Shown here: positions 14,630 to 25,300 of the stretch, piece by piece | Layout of the letters: each line of letters opens with the position of its first letter | Position numbering within the stretch: the stretch's first letter is position 1 | Assembly (NCBI RefSeq): GCF_000524195.1 | Contig: NW_020170448.1 | Span: forward strand, 181,703 to 245,702 | Direction: 5' to 3' | Origin: Echinococcus granulosus | Lineage: Eukaryota; Platyhelminthes; Cestoda; Cyclophyllidea; Taeniidae | DNA: 64,000 nucleotides | Program-made: the position numbers and the translations under genes | Notes under the pieces: generated by a model | Databases searched by the model: none | What the model was told of the DNA's origin: nothing | What the model saw: the letters and a program-made list of their open reading frames with translations, nothing else

Positions 14630-15223
14630 TAGCCTCCCTCCTCTTTTGAGCGTCTTCCCCGGCGCTCCCACAGGTCAACCTCCCGCGTCAGCCATTACAA
14701 CGTAGTCGGTGCAGTAAAGTAACACCCACGAGCCGACCGTGCCAGTCACCAAATTAGCGTGCAACTGAGGGGATACTTAACCTCAACCTCACTGATCCCT
14801 CTTGGCGGCTTGACTGCATCTGGGGTTTCGTCCAGTTTAGGGATTTGATTCAGGACGGGGAACTGCGTCGGCTATCACGCGTGTCCATAGATAGATGCAG
14901 GAGCACTGGCCTAAAAGCAGATTTGAGTAAGGAAGTACAAGATTTAAAACAGGTCCATGGGGGACGGTAGGGAGAATCCGTAACTAAACTTCCAGATGGT
15001 TCACGGCTAGTGTCGCTTCAGTTGTTAATGGCTTTTCTGCAGAACACGGGACTCGGAGCGATGCCGAAGGTGGACGTCAACATCACCCCTTCTAGTAGGG
15101 ATCATCACCATTCTCCCATCCTCAGCATATGTACTTCTTCCACTCCACTAAAGTTTATCATGCAGAAGTGGAGAATCAGTATACATGGCCTTTAAGATGG
15201 GGTTCGCTTTCTGCTGCCACCAA

Positions 15224-15421
15224 TGTAGCGTCCCGAGATTCCCTGAAGACAAAGGAAGACACCATACTCGGGCAGAATATATGTATTCAGCTCAGAGAAG
15301 GTGTCTGGCTACCGGCATGGCCTGAAAGGCCAGCCCACCCAGCGAGGTACAAGGGGGCTAATTCAAAGTCCCAAAAGTGGCGCCTCACCGGTACCGAGGG
15401 ATAAACTACTATCGTATTACA
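15224..15421 (+). repeat. 3' LTR of the TRIM-like element
   Basis: Direct repeat of the 14434-14629 copy with the same TGTAGCG start and CGTATTACA end. It is followed at once by TTAC, which matches the four bases before the 5' LTR. Confidence 0.8.
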
Positions 15422-15425
15422 TTAC

Positions 15426-16504
15426 AGATGTACAGACAAGGCGAGGCTATGTACACATTGGGGCGATTGAATGCATGGTGTCGAAGTCTTACGTACCCGC
15501 GTAACCAAACCGCATAGTTAAGCAAACAATCAACCTATCACAAAGACACTTTAGTCTACTGTAGTTTTTTGCATCTTTTTGGTAGTTACTTTGCATTTGT
15601 ATTATTCGCAGCTTTCCACCTAGCGCTCAATCCATTTTATGTGAGCTACTCTTTAAAGTCCAAACCTAATTCATCGCAACTTTTCAATACGCACATTTGA
15701 CACCTGTGCACATCAATTATTCAAATTATTTGGTTGCATTCCTAACACTGCCACTCTTTCCTGAGGTGTTATGCATATAATAATGGAAGAACCCTTTTAC
15801 TGCAGAAGAAAAGAGCTGGAAGACTACTGACAGGTCTCGAAGGCATTGCTACAGGGTGGAAGCACAAACTGCGCAAAATGATAGGACCGTGTATTCAAAT
15901 ACGCACCCACGCTGCTCCCTTTGGCCATCACAACGTTGTTGGTGCCACATAGACCACCTGCAAACCAGCAGCCACGGTCACACTACCTTGACCTTATAGA
16001 GACAACTAACGGGTGTTTGAGCTTATCATCAAGCAGTTCTTCTGAATTGGAATTCTGAACTCACCAACACATTTATAATGTGAACTATCATTTAGATGTA
16101 GCATTTTCTCCCACCTTTTCGTACACACACGCACACACCCAGGGAAACTCCTTTAACATTAGAAACCTTGAGGATGAGCCACACATTGCTAAAAAACTGC
16201 ATAGCCTAAAGGGAACAACAGGAGTGGTGAATGCCTCCCTTGTGCATCCGTCTACCATTTCACAGTGGAAGAGCCACACGCTTTCGTGTAGTCAAGTCGC
16301 AGAGATAACTACTTGCAATTATCTTTGCCTCACGAGTAATTACGATATCAAGTAGAAATGGGATTTGGAGTTTCCACTTGGCAAATCTCTACAACATTTT
16401 TACTTAAAGGGAGTGAGGTTCCCAAGCTAATGTTCTCGTTGTGAATACATCTTGGTTGTGAATGTTCTCAGCACTAGCAGTTTCATAATTGTTAATTTGA
16501 ATTA
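15426..16504. other. Intergenic, with a repeat fragment near 15.9 kb
   Basis: About 15920-15990 resembles the interior of the TRIM-like element near 14685-14750: GGCCATCACAACGTTG here against AGCCATTACAACGTAG there, followed by similar GGTGC and CACGG/GACCGTG blocks. It is probably a second, truncated copy of the family. No gene was recognised in the rest. Confidence 0.4.
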
Positions 16505-17422
16505 TTAGAAGTACTCAGGACATTCGAAAAGGGCATAATTATCAGCGTCCATGTCAGTACAGTAGACCTGATTGTTCTGCTCGTATGCGTATGCATAGTC
16601 GTACTGCTCGCTTGTGGTGGTAGTGGCGGTGGTGGGATAACTCGACGAAACAGTTGCAACGTAGTCACCACTCCACTCATAGTCGCAGTTGTTGCAATAG
16701 ACAACCTGCTCCTCCCACTGGGTTTGATAGATCATCTCCTGCACTGGAATTTGAAGGTGTGGCGGCGGCTGTGTCTGTGACTGTATCTGCGACGGTGGCG
16801 GCGGGACAGATTGGCAGGTTGAGGATGAAAGTTGATGAGGGTGGTGATGAGGCGAAGGTGGAGGAGGCGGAAAAACTACATTCTGAAAAGAAGGTGAAGG
16901 GCACTGTCCATTCTCACCACGTTTGGTTGGAAGGACAGATGATAGGGTCTCGTCCAACGTAAGTTTAGCTAGCACTTCGGGCTCGTAGGCGAAACGGTAG
17001 ACATAGCGCTCACCCGACACCTTGCTGATTATGCCCTTCTCGTAGTAGTAGCGCAGCGATCGACTCAACTTGTCGTAATTCATTGTGGGTCGATTCTTCT
17101 GAATACCCCACAACCTCGCAACCTCCTCAGGCTCATTCAGCTTGAACTCGAGTTTGCGTCCAGCCCAACAGATGAGGTGTTGACTACCTGGATCATCCAA
17201 CATTGTCACCAGGAATCGCCACAACTGGAGCGAGCCTTTCTGGTGCGACTGTTGCTGATGGCTGTGCTGATAGTGTTGATGCTGTCGCGGTTGACAAGGT
17301 TGAGACATTGAAAGATTGTTGAATGCGGAGGATGTGGTAGTGCTGTCGCTGTTGCTACCACTGCAAGTTGGCTTCTTCCTATTTTTCCAGTCGCAACTTC
17401 TCTCCCCTTGCAGTCCCAGCAT
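16505..17422 (-). CDS. ETS-domain transcription factor, PEA3 (ETV1/4/5)-like
   Basis: A 305-residue protein from one uninterrupted frame. The ATG at 17422 directly follows an in-frame TAA, so the start is well supported. Residues about 1-60 are Ser/Gln/His-rich and low in complexity. Residues about 63-148 form the ETS winged-helix DNA-binding domain: GSLQLWRFL at the start, CWAGRKLEFKL, EPEEVARLWGIQKNRP, and the recognition helix NYDKLSRSLRYYYEKGI with the two arginines that contact the GGA core. The wording is closest to the PEA3 subgroup. The C-terminal half is Pro/Gln-rich, then Tyr/Thr/Ser-rich, which suits a transactivation region but is not a known domain. No PNT domain or PEA3 acidic N-terminus is seen, so the protein is short for vertebrate PEA3 members (about 450-550 residues). 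It acts in the nucleus. The gene diverges from the one starting at 18040, about 620 bp away. Confidence 0.9.
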   Translation of the reverse strand: MLGLQGERSCDWKNRKKPTCSGSNSDSTTTSSAFNNLSMSQPCQPRQHQHYQHSHQQQSHQKGSLQLWRFLVTMLDDPGSQHLICWAGRKLEFKLNEPEEVARLWGIQKNRPTMNYDKLSRSLRYYYEKGIISKVSGERYVYRFAYEPEVLAKLTLDETLSSVLPTKRGENGQCPSPSFQNVVFPPPPPSPHHHPHQLSSSTCQSVPPPPSQIQSQTQPPPHLQIPVQEMIYQTQWEEQVVYCNNCDYEWSGDYVATVSSSYPTTATTTTSEQYDYAYAYEQNNQVYCTDMDADNYALFECPEYF

Positions 17423-17464
17423 TTAGGGTGCTACTTTTGACCAAGAAAGAATACCATCATTTTC

Positions 17465-17935
17465 ATAGTATAAAAGAGGCCGCACGTTGGTAGTAGTGAC
17501 TCAGTTACTGACAACGCATAATTAGATGGGAAGGTCAAGTACTGTTAAGTAATTGCAGGAGGGCAGACGTGATATTAACTACTCGCTTTGTAAATTATTT
17601 TACTATGCAATCAAACCCAAACCACCCTTTATGCAGCATCATTTTTAATATTAGAAAACACTTACGAAGATCGGTTGATTTAATGTTCATCGTGTCTTCT
17701 CCTAGTAAATATTTAGTACGTCTTTCAAGTTGAATTTAGTCTTCATATTTTCTGCTTCAGCGAAAGAGCCAGCTTGAGATATAAACACTACCTGATGTGT
17801 GATATTTTTAAGTTAAAGTTTATTCATGTCCACAACTGAGCTATCGCGTGATGCATCCCGAGCTTTCAATTGTCATGCCCCTTCGCCAGGTCATGTGATT
17901 GACACGGACCAATCAATGAGCACCATTGGGTCAGG
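17465..17935. promoter_or_regulatory. Candidate divergent promoter with inverted CCAAT pair
   Basis: This lies between the ETS gene (-) and the gene at 18040 (+). CCAAT at 17909-17913 faces ATTGG at 17925-17929, an inverted pair of NF-Y-type boxes. An E-box-like GTCATGTGAT lies just upstream (about 17890). A plus-strand TATAAAAG sits at 17469-17476. Function is inferred from motifs and position only. Confidence 0.3.
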
Positions 17936-18039
17936 GGGATGTACTGCTAACGCAAGACCCTCGCAACACGGTATTTTGTAGGCTTTGTATTTCATCCCAC
18001 CTTTTTGCCTCATCGCCTTCGCTCCACTCGATCACCTCA

Positions 18040-19263
18040 ATGGGAAGCAAAGAGAGTCATCTGCAGACCAGTGTGTCTAAACGCTGTGGTAGCGTCTATG
18101 GCCAAATTAGCGCAAACTCGTATCGCCAATTCGCCAACAGCACATGTCAAACTATTCCCTCCACTCTTAATAACCACGACACATTCAAATATCCTAAGAC
18201 AAACTCTTCTGATGGTCGAACCAAATTAGAATTGAGCAATCGAAATTTTGGTGGTGATGTGTGCAGTCGCGAGCCCAGCCTTTGTACTACCAAGTTGGAC
18301 TACAAAAGTTGTGGCGATGAAACTGGCGCCAAAGAATCCCACGATCGTAAAACCTTAAATCACTGCTCTCGAGGAGAAATATCTGGGCATCTTTCCAATG
18401 AAAAAGTTGAAGACATTTTATCTATCATTAGTAATGAATCAGACACCTCTTCATCAATCTCTGTAGGGGATGGAAGCGCAGAGGCGATTTTGAATAAGCT
18501 CAAAAATAGACATAAAACTTCGAAAACGGTTTTTAAAAAGAAAAATCAAGAAGTTGGCTCCCACTCCTCTGGTGGTCATTCTTGCATTTCACAGATATCC
18601 TCATCGTCAAGTCCACCATCGTGTTGCACGCCCGTTCCTTTTGTAAACTTGGTAAAGTTTAAGAAAACAGGTACAGAGAACAAGGTTACACAGCAGGAGC
18701 AGACACATAACCCGGGCGATCCAGTAGCCCTAACCTGTGAGTTAAGTGGATCCTTCAATGCCAACATATCCAACAAGCAGTCTTCTGGTGACCTGCCAGA
18801 TCATATACCCGGGACACATGGAGATGAGATGGAAACAAGGAATGGGACTTCATCTTCACAGCGATTCAACACATCTCCTCTTGACTCAGAAGAATTTGCC
18901 AATAGATGGGTAACACCAAAACCAAGTCCAAAATTGGGTTTCACTGAGACAGATGCTGGTGATATAATATTAACTGCCTACTTAAGAATGAAGGGAACTG
19001 GACCGGATGAATACGCCTATGTGAAAAAGACAAGTGAGCGTCGATTAAGGGGTCTACAGACTCAACAAAACTGTAAAATAAAGCTCTACGATGAACCAAC
19101 AGAACAGCGAACTTTGATGGTTCATAAGTTGAGAATTTTTGGATCGAGTTATCGAGAGGTAGTCCGATGCAAAAACTCCCTACCTCGTTGCATCACAGAT
19201 CGTCTAATCACAGCTCATGCAACTCTGGACGAGATTCTTATCAAACCACAGCGGCGAAAGTGA
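18040..19263 (+). CDS. Unrecognised Ser-rich protein with possible KH-like C-terminal domain
   Basis: One long uninterrupted frame. From the first in-frame ATG at 18040 it encodes 407 residues; the frame is also open upstream to about 17926 but without another ATG. Residues 1 to about 290 are Ser/Thr/Asn/Lys-rich with serine runs and look disordered. The last about 115 residues are compact: DIILTAYLRMKG, KKTSERRLRGLQTQQNCKIKLY, then MVHKLRIFGSSYREVVRCKNSLP. This resembles the alpha-beta-beta-alpha half of a type I KH RNA-binding fold (hydrophobic pattern, IKLY strand, LRIFGSSYREV into the last helix), but the usual GxxG loop is not obvious. The tail ends KPQRRK. I do not recognise the family. 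The frame length and the structured C-terminus support a real gene. An ATTAAA polyadenylation-like signal lies near 19433. Confidence 0.6.
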   Translation: MGSKESHLQTSVSKRCGSVYGQISANSYRQFANSTCQTIPSTLNNHDTFKYPKTNSSDGRTKLELSNRNFGGDVCSREPSLCTTKLDYKSCGDETGAKESHDRKTLNHCSRGEISGHLSNEKVEDILSIISNESDTSSSISVGDGSAEAILNKLKNRHKTSKTVFKKKNQEVGSHSSGGHSCISQISSSSSPPSCCTPVPFVNLVKFKKTGTENKVTQQEQTHNPGDPVALTCELSGSFNANISNKQSSGDLPDHIPGTHGDEMETRNGTSSSQRFNTSPLDSEEFANRWVTPKPSPKLGFTETDAGDIILTAYLRMKGTGPDEYAYVKKTSERRLRGLQTQQNCKIKLYDEPTEQRTLMVHKLRIFGSSYREVVRCKNSLPRCITDRLITAHATLDEILIKPQRRK

Positions 19264-20113
19264 AGGATGGAAAGAAGAAAGGAAGGGAGAAGGGTGTCTC
19301 CACGCGAAGGAGACTTGAATGTTTCTTTATCGTTTGTGTACACGTGAGATTGCACGTGTGTTGCTTTCCAAAAAAAATTTACTTTTCTTGTCTCCATGGT
19401 AGTAGGGAGAGAGTTAGAAAGATTGTTTCAATTAAAAGTTAAGTTAAATGACAGCTGAAAAATTTGTTTCCTTCCTTCACGCATAGCAGATACACATATC
19501 CCTTTAGATGTCATGTGAGCACGATGCTCTTGGGAACAAAATATCCTCATATCGTTTACGGCTAAGGATAAATTGCCACGGGGGGTCAAATGGCACATTC
19601 TGCTTTCAAAAGGGATGGAAAAGTGATAACCAGGGGCTCAGAGAGCCAAGTCAACTATTATGTCTGATAGTGATGTAGGGAAGGAATATGTCCATTTAGC
19701 CATTCGGATTTAATTAACAAGGCGCTACACTCAACTGAGGTATATGCATTCACATCCGGTTTGAAGGCACCCAGCATGATTTCACATTTCCGGCGTATCT
19801 AATGACTGGATGATGCTGGCTGGTGAATAGCTCTCTCTCTATCCCTCTCTCCTCATGACCTAGTCCAATGCACCTTACAATACAGTCCGAAAGGCGAGTT
19901 TGTAAGACACAGGAAAACGAGTAAATAAGGTGACAAGTAGCAGAAGAAAGACAACGTACCTGTGATCAGAAAGAAGATAATGGTCTTACACGTCTTTTGG
20001 TACCGGAAATTGTGATTTTACCGACCAATACAATCGCCCAATTATGTCAGTAATTATCTTCGAAGCATCGATTTGAACAAAGAAGGGAAACGGGTAAGAA
20101 GTGGAAGGGGATT

Positions 20114-20127
20114 GGGGGGGGGGGGGG
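20114..20127 (+). repeat. Poly-G tract, 14 G
   Basis: Uninterrupted run of 14 guanines in an otherwise AT-rich region. Similar runs occur at 44168 and 59132. Confidence 0.95.
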
Positions 20128-20929
20128 AAGGGGCTACCATAATTGTCGTCAGCGTGCAGCAATTAACGCATCCATCCGAGCTTGCATCCTTATGCACAAG
20201 TCAATTCGCCATTTAATGGGTTCGGCTATAATAAAGGGGTCCACTGTCGACTGATTTCCCATTTAAACAAAAGCCATCTTTTAGTAACAAAGTGTAGATT
20301 TTGAAAGAAGCAGCGTATGAGTTAACTGTCTCCCAAGTGCTAAAATTTTGTTGGACTGTTTAATCTCTACCTGCCTCAACTGCTGTGTCAGGAGTCCTAG
20401 ACCATACCCAGGTACGTTGACACAGCAAGCCAATGTGATAAAATGGTTGTAACTACCTCAAAGGTAATAATTGTAAATCCTCACACGGAGCAAAGGCTGT
20501 TCAAAGCAAAGCGGGACTCTGGGTTTCCCCAAGAAAGAAAGGTATTTTCACCTGTCACATTAATCGTAATTTACTAACATAGCTAAATCAGCCTTAAATA
20601 CAAATTTCTGTGATTGCGTTTTGTCCTCTTCCCTCATAAAATATCCGTCTCTCGTGCCTTTAATCAAGGATTAGGCCATCTATGTCCTGGATCTTCAAGG
20701 GAAGGGCAATCGAGGCTCGGCTGACACACATACGACCATCTCTGAGACCCTGACACTACTCACCTAGCCTAATGACACGTGGCTAAACGTGATGGAGGTC
20801 CTATTCAGATCTGCCTCCAAGCTTCCCTACCTCAGTGCCGGTTAAAGACTAGGAAAGAATCTATCATTGGTCTTGGATTTACCGAACCACTGAAAAAGGA
20901 GAGTTTGCTAAGATGTCTTAAATGTTGAG

Positions 20930-21320
20930 GTGACATGCTGTGACATGTAAAATGCGGTTGGATGGTCATTGAGGCAGACGTCCGACTATCTGCGTGTTGG
21001 CTCAACGTGTCGGATGAGATTTGACCTCAACGGCATTGCGATTTGATGCAGTTTAAGTTGGTTCCAAAAGTAAAATAGAAGCTAGCCAGCCTCATGCCAA
21101 CTTAATTGCTGTGTGGCATATGGAGAAGGTGCAGGACGCGGTAGTCGAATAGGTTACCAATCACAGCCACAAATGATGTGACGCTAGTGATGAACACGGA
21201 GACGTAGATGCATCAGATTGAGGATGACCGTCCAGTTCTGATCGACTTGGTGAATTACGTATCAGTATTTCCACTTTAGTGATCGGGGATGAGTGTGTGA
21301 GGCCTACGATTCTCAGCCCA
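20930..21320 (+). repeat. Dispersed repeat, copy A
   Basis: Matches the reverse complement of about 22785-23150 over several blocks: GAGAAG(G/A)TGCAGGA, CACGGAGACG(T/C)AGATGCATCAG and TGATCGGGGATG against TAATCGGAGATGG. The copies are clearly diverged. Copy B holds a 69-codon open frame; copy A does not. The element type is unknown, possibly a transposon fragment. Confidence 0.6.
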
Positions 21321-22304
21321 CTTTAACTTGAGGGACGAACAAAGAGGCGGTTGTCAAGGTCAACGGGTAGTGCATCCCATACCCTAACAAATGCGCTAAA
21401 AACTTCTGTATTCCTCCCTCCCCCCAAAAATTGTCCCCTTTAGACTTTCTAGAAGTTCCAGTTATTTCCTGCTCTCCGAATATTCGAGGATCTCACTCAC
21501 CCACCCACTTTCTCCTGACTGGTTCTTACTAAGTGGAGATTGACTCCAGGTGTACTGACAACCACTCAAAGGTCAAGGTCAGACGGTTGCCATAATTACC
21601 CAAAATAGGGTTCACCAACATGCAGACTCAAGCGGTTAGCCCCTACTTTCTGCTTGTCAGTTCCGTACGTACTGACTAAAGCTCCCTGGCTTACTCACTA
21701 CGGCAGCCTTCGCTGAAATCCTTACCCACTGACTATCCGGTTTGGTGGCGTCAAGAGGATCTGGGCGTCTCACCTCAGAGGTATTGGCGACTCAGTTCAA
21801 AACAAAAGCCCAGATACTGTACTTGGAAGACAAAATAACCTGTCTTCACTTTATCTCCGTTTTGTGTGGAAACACAGCAATAAGAGGTTGTCCGCTGACT
21901 GACTCGTGACAGGAATTGGTTTGTGCACTGCAATGTTCCCTCCAACGCATCCATACGCCCACGCACTACACAGCTCCTTCTCCTGAAACCTCTTCTAGCC
22001 TGGTGTGCATGAGTGTGGTTAGATTGGAGGCAAAGTTGTTTACTTGCCGAAGGTTAAACGACAATCATGGCTGACTGAGACATAAACCGAGGCAGCTACT
22101 CCCATGGAATTCAGAATTAGCATGCAATGGACAAAGGAACTGGACAACTGCTTCACCACTCGTTTATAACCAGAAATACAAAACTCAATCAATCAGATGT
22201 GAAGTGTTAAACAGAAATGAGAGGTAGGAAGGGTTAAATCAAAAAGTTCTCTACAAGGCAAAACCAAACTGGAAAGACGGCTAGAAAGACGGAGGGATAA
22301 GGCG

Positions 22305-25300
22305 CTAGACATTCCCTTTGGTGAGTAGTTGACGACGCAATCCAATCACAGCGGCATGAAGACGATACACAACGAGGCAACGCACCACAAGAGTTGTGAG
22401 GAGGACAACAGCAAGGCCGCAGAAGGAGAAAACAAGACGTGGCGCGAAGATCTTCCACACCATCAGATGGCGACGCAGAAGGAAGGCGCACAGCAGATGA
22501 CCCGTGAACTGTGTATGTGGAGAGGGGAAGTGATAACCAAATACAATCATGGAGGGCACCTTGAAATAATCCCCTCGCTATAATATATCGTCCGTCACTA
22601 AACCATTTTCCATCGCAAGTCAGTCAGCAAGCAATCCCTTCCTGATGGTGCGTTTCTACAAAGAGTGTGAAGGAGGTGAAGAACAGATTGGCTGTCTTTC
22701 AAGCCTACTGCTAACGCACAACATCTTCCACCCATTTGCTTTGTGGCTTCTCACGTGATGTAGTGTCAATCATCAGTTTCTTCATCACTCAACCTAGACA
22801 CGATTAAAAGGCTTGGACTTCATACATCCATCTCCGATTATTGGCATGTCAATGTCATCAGTATGTCCGGAAGGTCTAGCTCAACCTGATGCATCTGCGT
22901 CTCCGTGATGCATTACCGGATTCACATTAAACGTTGTGACTTTTTGGTTGTAGTCGGTACCATGCTCGACTAACCCATCCTGCATCTTCTCTACATGCTG
23001 TACAGCAACCAAGTTGCCATGATACTGGCTGGCTTCTGTTTCAAATTTGGGACCGAGGCGTATGGTAAACGAGGTGACCTCGGATTTCATCCGTCAGGTC
23101 CAATCCACATTTTACCGTATGGGTCTTCAAAGTCAGCAGAACACAGCAGAAAGCATAAGTGTTGGAAACAGTCACTACGATTATACGTGACTAGGATGAA
23201 TGAATGACTCATAAACAGTTTCCACCATTCTTTCTTCACCGATCGGCCATCTGACTCGTCATGTCTCCTTACTCAAATACATAATTCAAATAACGGCATC
23301 AGTAAAGTCTAAATCATCAATCTGAAGACTTGAAATGAGCAGCGAAATAGATGTAACATTCACAAAGTGCGATGACTGCAAAAGTCGTACCAAACTGAAG
23401 TGAGCAATGAGGTATCGTCGAAACAGTCGATCAAAAGCCATCCGCAGAGCTTGGGAGCACCTCTCAGAGTGAATGGGCAGTAGTAGGAGTTTAGATTGTC
23501 CGACAGGACCCTTCGACAAACGATGGAGAGAAACAAGAAGGAGGAGAGGCAGCGCTGCAGTGACAAGGATCTGGGCAGCAAAGGTGTGAGCCAGCACGAG
23601 AGCAGCGGACAGGAAGGTAGAGGCAGCAGAGGCTACACGATCCCCCTCCAGCACCGCAAATGCCGCCTCCCAGGCAATCGATGGAAAGATGGGCTGATGG
23701 CCCAGGCAGTAGAAGCCGAATTCGCCCAGTAGGCAGGCGTAGATAGCTGCGGTCCAACCTGACGCTGCGTGCAGCTGTGATAGCACTTGGGCTAGAGTTG
23801 ATAAGACTACTTTAGGAACAACAGTAGAGGTTAAGGTTCCCTTTCCCCTCTCATAAGTAAAGCAGGGAAAGAAGTGCCTACTGATGACGGATGGGTGCAT
23901 GTACAGGCCTTCATGTCATTGGTGTTAAGATCCAAGAACAAATCATATAAGTGTCCAGAGAGGTCAAATGGATTTTAACTTACTCTGGGGATCGCGACTT
24001 GAAAGAACCATGACGGTTGCTGCCGTCTTCTGGGAAGATGGAAGGATGCGGGGACAGTGTAAAAGATAGAAGGGAGGAAAAAGAAGACAGATAAGGATGC
24101 CCAGACATGGCCACACGTAAGTGTCCCCGAGGAGAACGAGCAAGATGAGAAACGGTGTCATCACCAGTGCAGTGAAAAGCCACGCAGTATAGACGGTAGT
24201 CAGACCGGAGAGATAGACCTCGCCTCCTCCCCCTCGTCTACGTGTCTTAGACGGCTCCGCTGTCGACACCGTCGCCGTAACGAGAAGCGGACGATGGATG
24301 AGAGCAAGGAAAAGGGCTCCACCGAGCAAAAACAGCACGCGAGCGACGTTGATCCTCAAGGTGGCGCTAATGGTGGCATAATTTGATACTTTCACCCTTC
24401 TCTCGTGATATTAAAGGGGAACAGTTCCCAAGATTCATGAAAGAGCAATGTGCTAAACACACCACAACCCATTCAAGCAGGCATTCTTACTCCTTAACTC
24501 TAAAGTAGCATTGTTTCATGATCTGCTAAAGATATATACTAGAACTTCAGACCTGAAGAATTTACCATTACGAGTGGTGTCAGCATCACATATGTGTGAC
24601 GTCCCGCTTGCAAGTAATGTTACATGGTTCTTATCAATTTACGGTAATTGCTTGTACAAAGTCGTGTCTTAAAAGGACTAGTCGAGTTTAAAATAAGCAG
24701 AACAGAGGCGAAACATTCTTGGCCTGAGGATCTGATATTAAGTAGTGCCCGAATTATTTGCTTCAATAAAACGTACAGAAACGTAGTTTCTAAGGCGACG
24801 AAGTGTGAAGAAGCGCAGTTGCCGCTATGCACCGAGGCAATGAGAACATCGAGGAGCCAGAGGAAGGAGAGTCCAAGAGTAGCGAAGGGCACAGCAGTAG
24901 AGAGAAGAAAACCAACCAGTCCGCCAACATGGAGATTGCCCCACGCGTTCAGACAGCGGCGGTGAACGACGAAAGCGATACCGAGGCCAGCGCTAGCCAA
25001 GAGAAGGCGAGGACCCGCAAGGCGTCGCAGTCGTTCACCTGACAGTGCCGAGAGGCGAGTAAGTAGCCACGCAAAGGTGAAAGTGACACTACCGTCACCA
25101 TCGCTGGTGCCCAGAGTTACACACACAGAAGTGGCTGGGGACTCTTCCCGACACACCTCCAGGTATCGACCCGCCCAGAGAAGACCAATGCAAAGGAGCA
25201 TGCTTGAACCGATCTCTGACCAGTGCCTAGTAGAACCCACCTAAAGGCAAGTAAGCAAGAGAGAAAGGGAGTCTTCAATGCAGCGTTCATCCTTAAAATG

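Larger units (their letters stand above)
14430..15425 (+). mobile_element. TRIM-like LTR retroelement (non-coding, complete)
   Basis: Two direct copies of a sequence of about 197 bp (14434-14629 and 15224-15421) enclose an internal region of about 594 bp. Each copy begins TGTAGCG and ends CGTATTACA, giving the TG...CA termini of LTRs. The element is flanked by the 4-bp direct repeat TTAC (14430-14433 and 15422-15425), as expected for a target-site duplication. The internal region encodes no gag or pol protein, so the element could only move by borrowing proteins from an autonomous LTR element. This size and layout matches terminal-repeat retrotransposons in miniature, a class reported as abundant and expressed in taeniid tapeworms. 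I do not recall the published consensus, so assignment to that family is inference. No clear primer-binding site or polypurine tract was seen. Confidence 0.75.
19264..22304. other. Intergenic stretch with repeat copy and poly-G
   Basis: No gene recognised. It holds a run of 14 G (20114-20127) and, at about 20930-21320, one copy of a diverged repeat whose inverted partner lies in the last PIGO intron. Confidence 0.5.
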
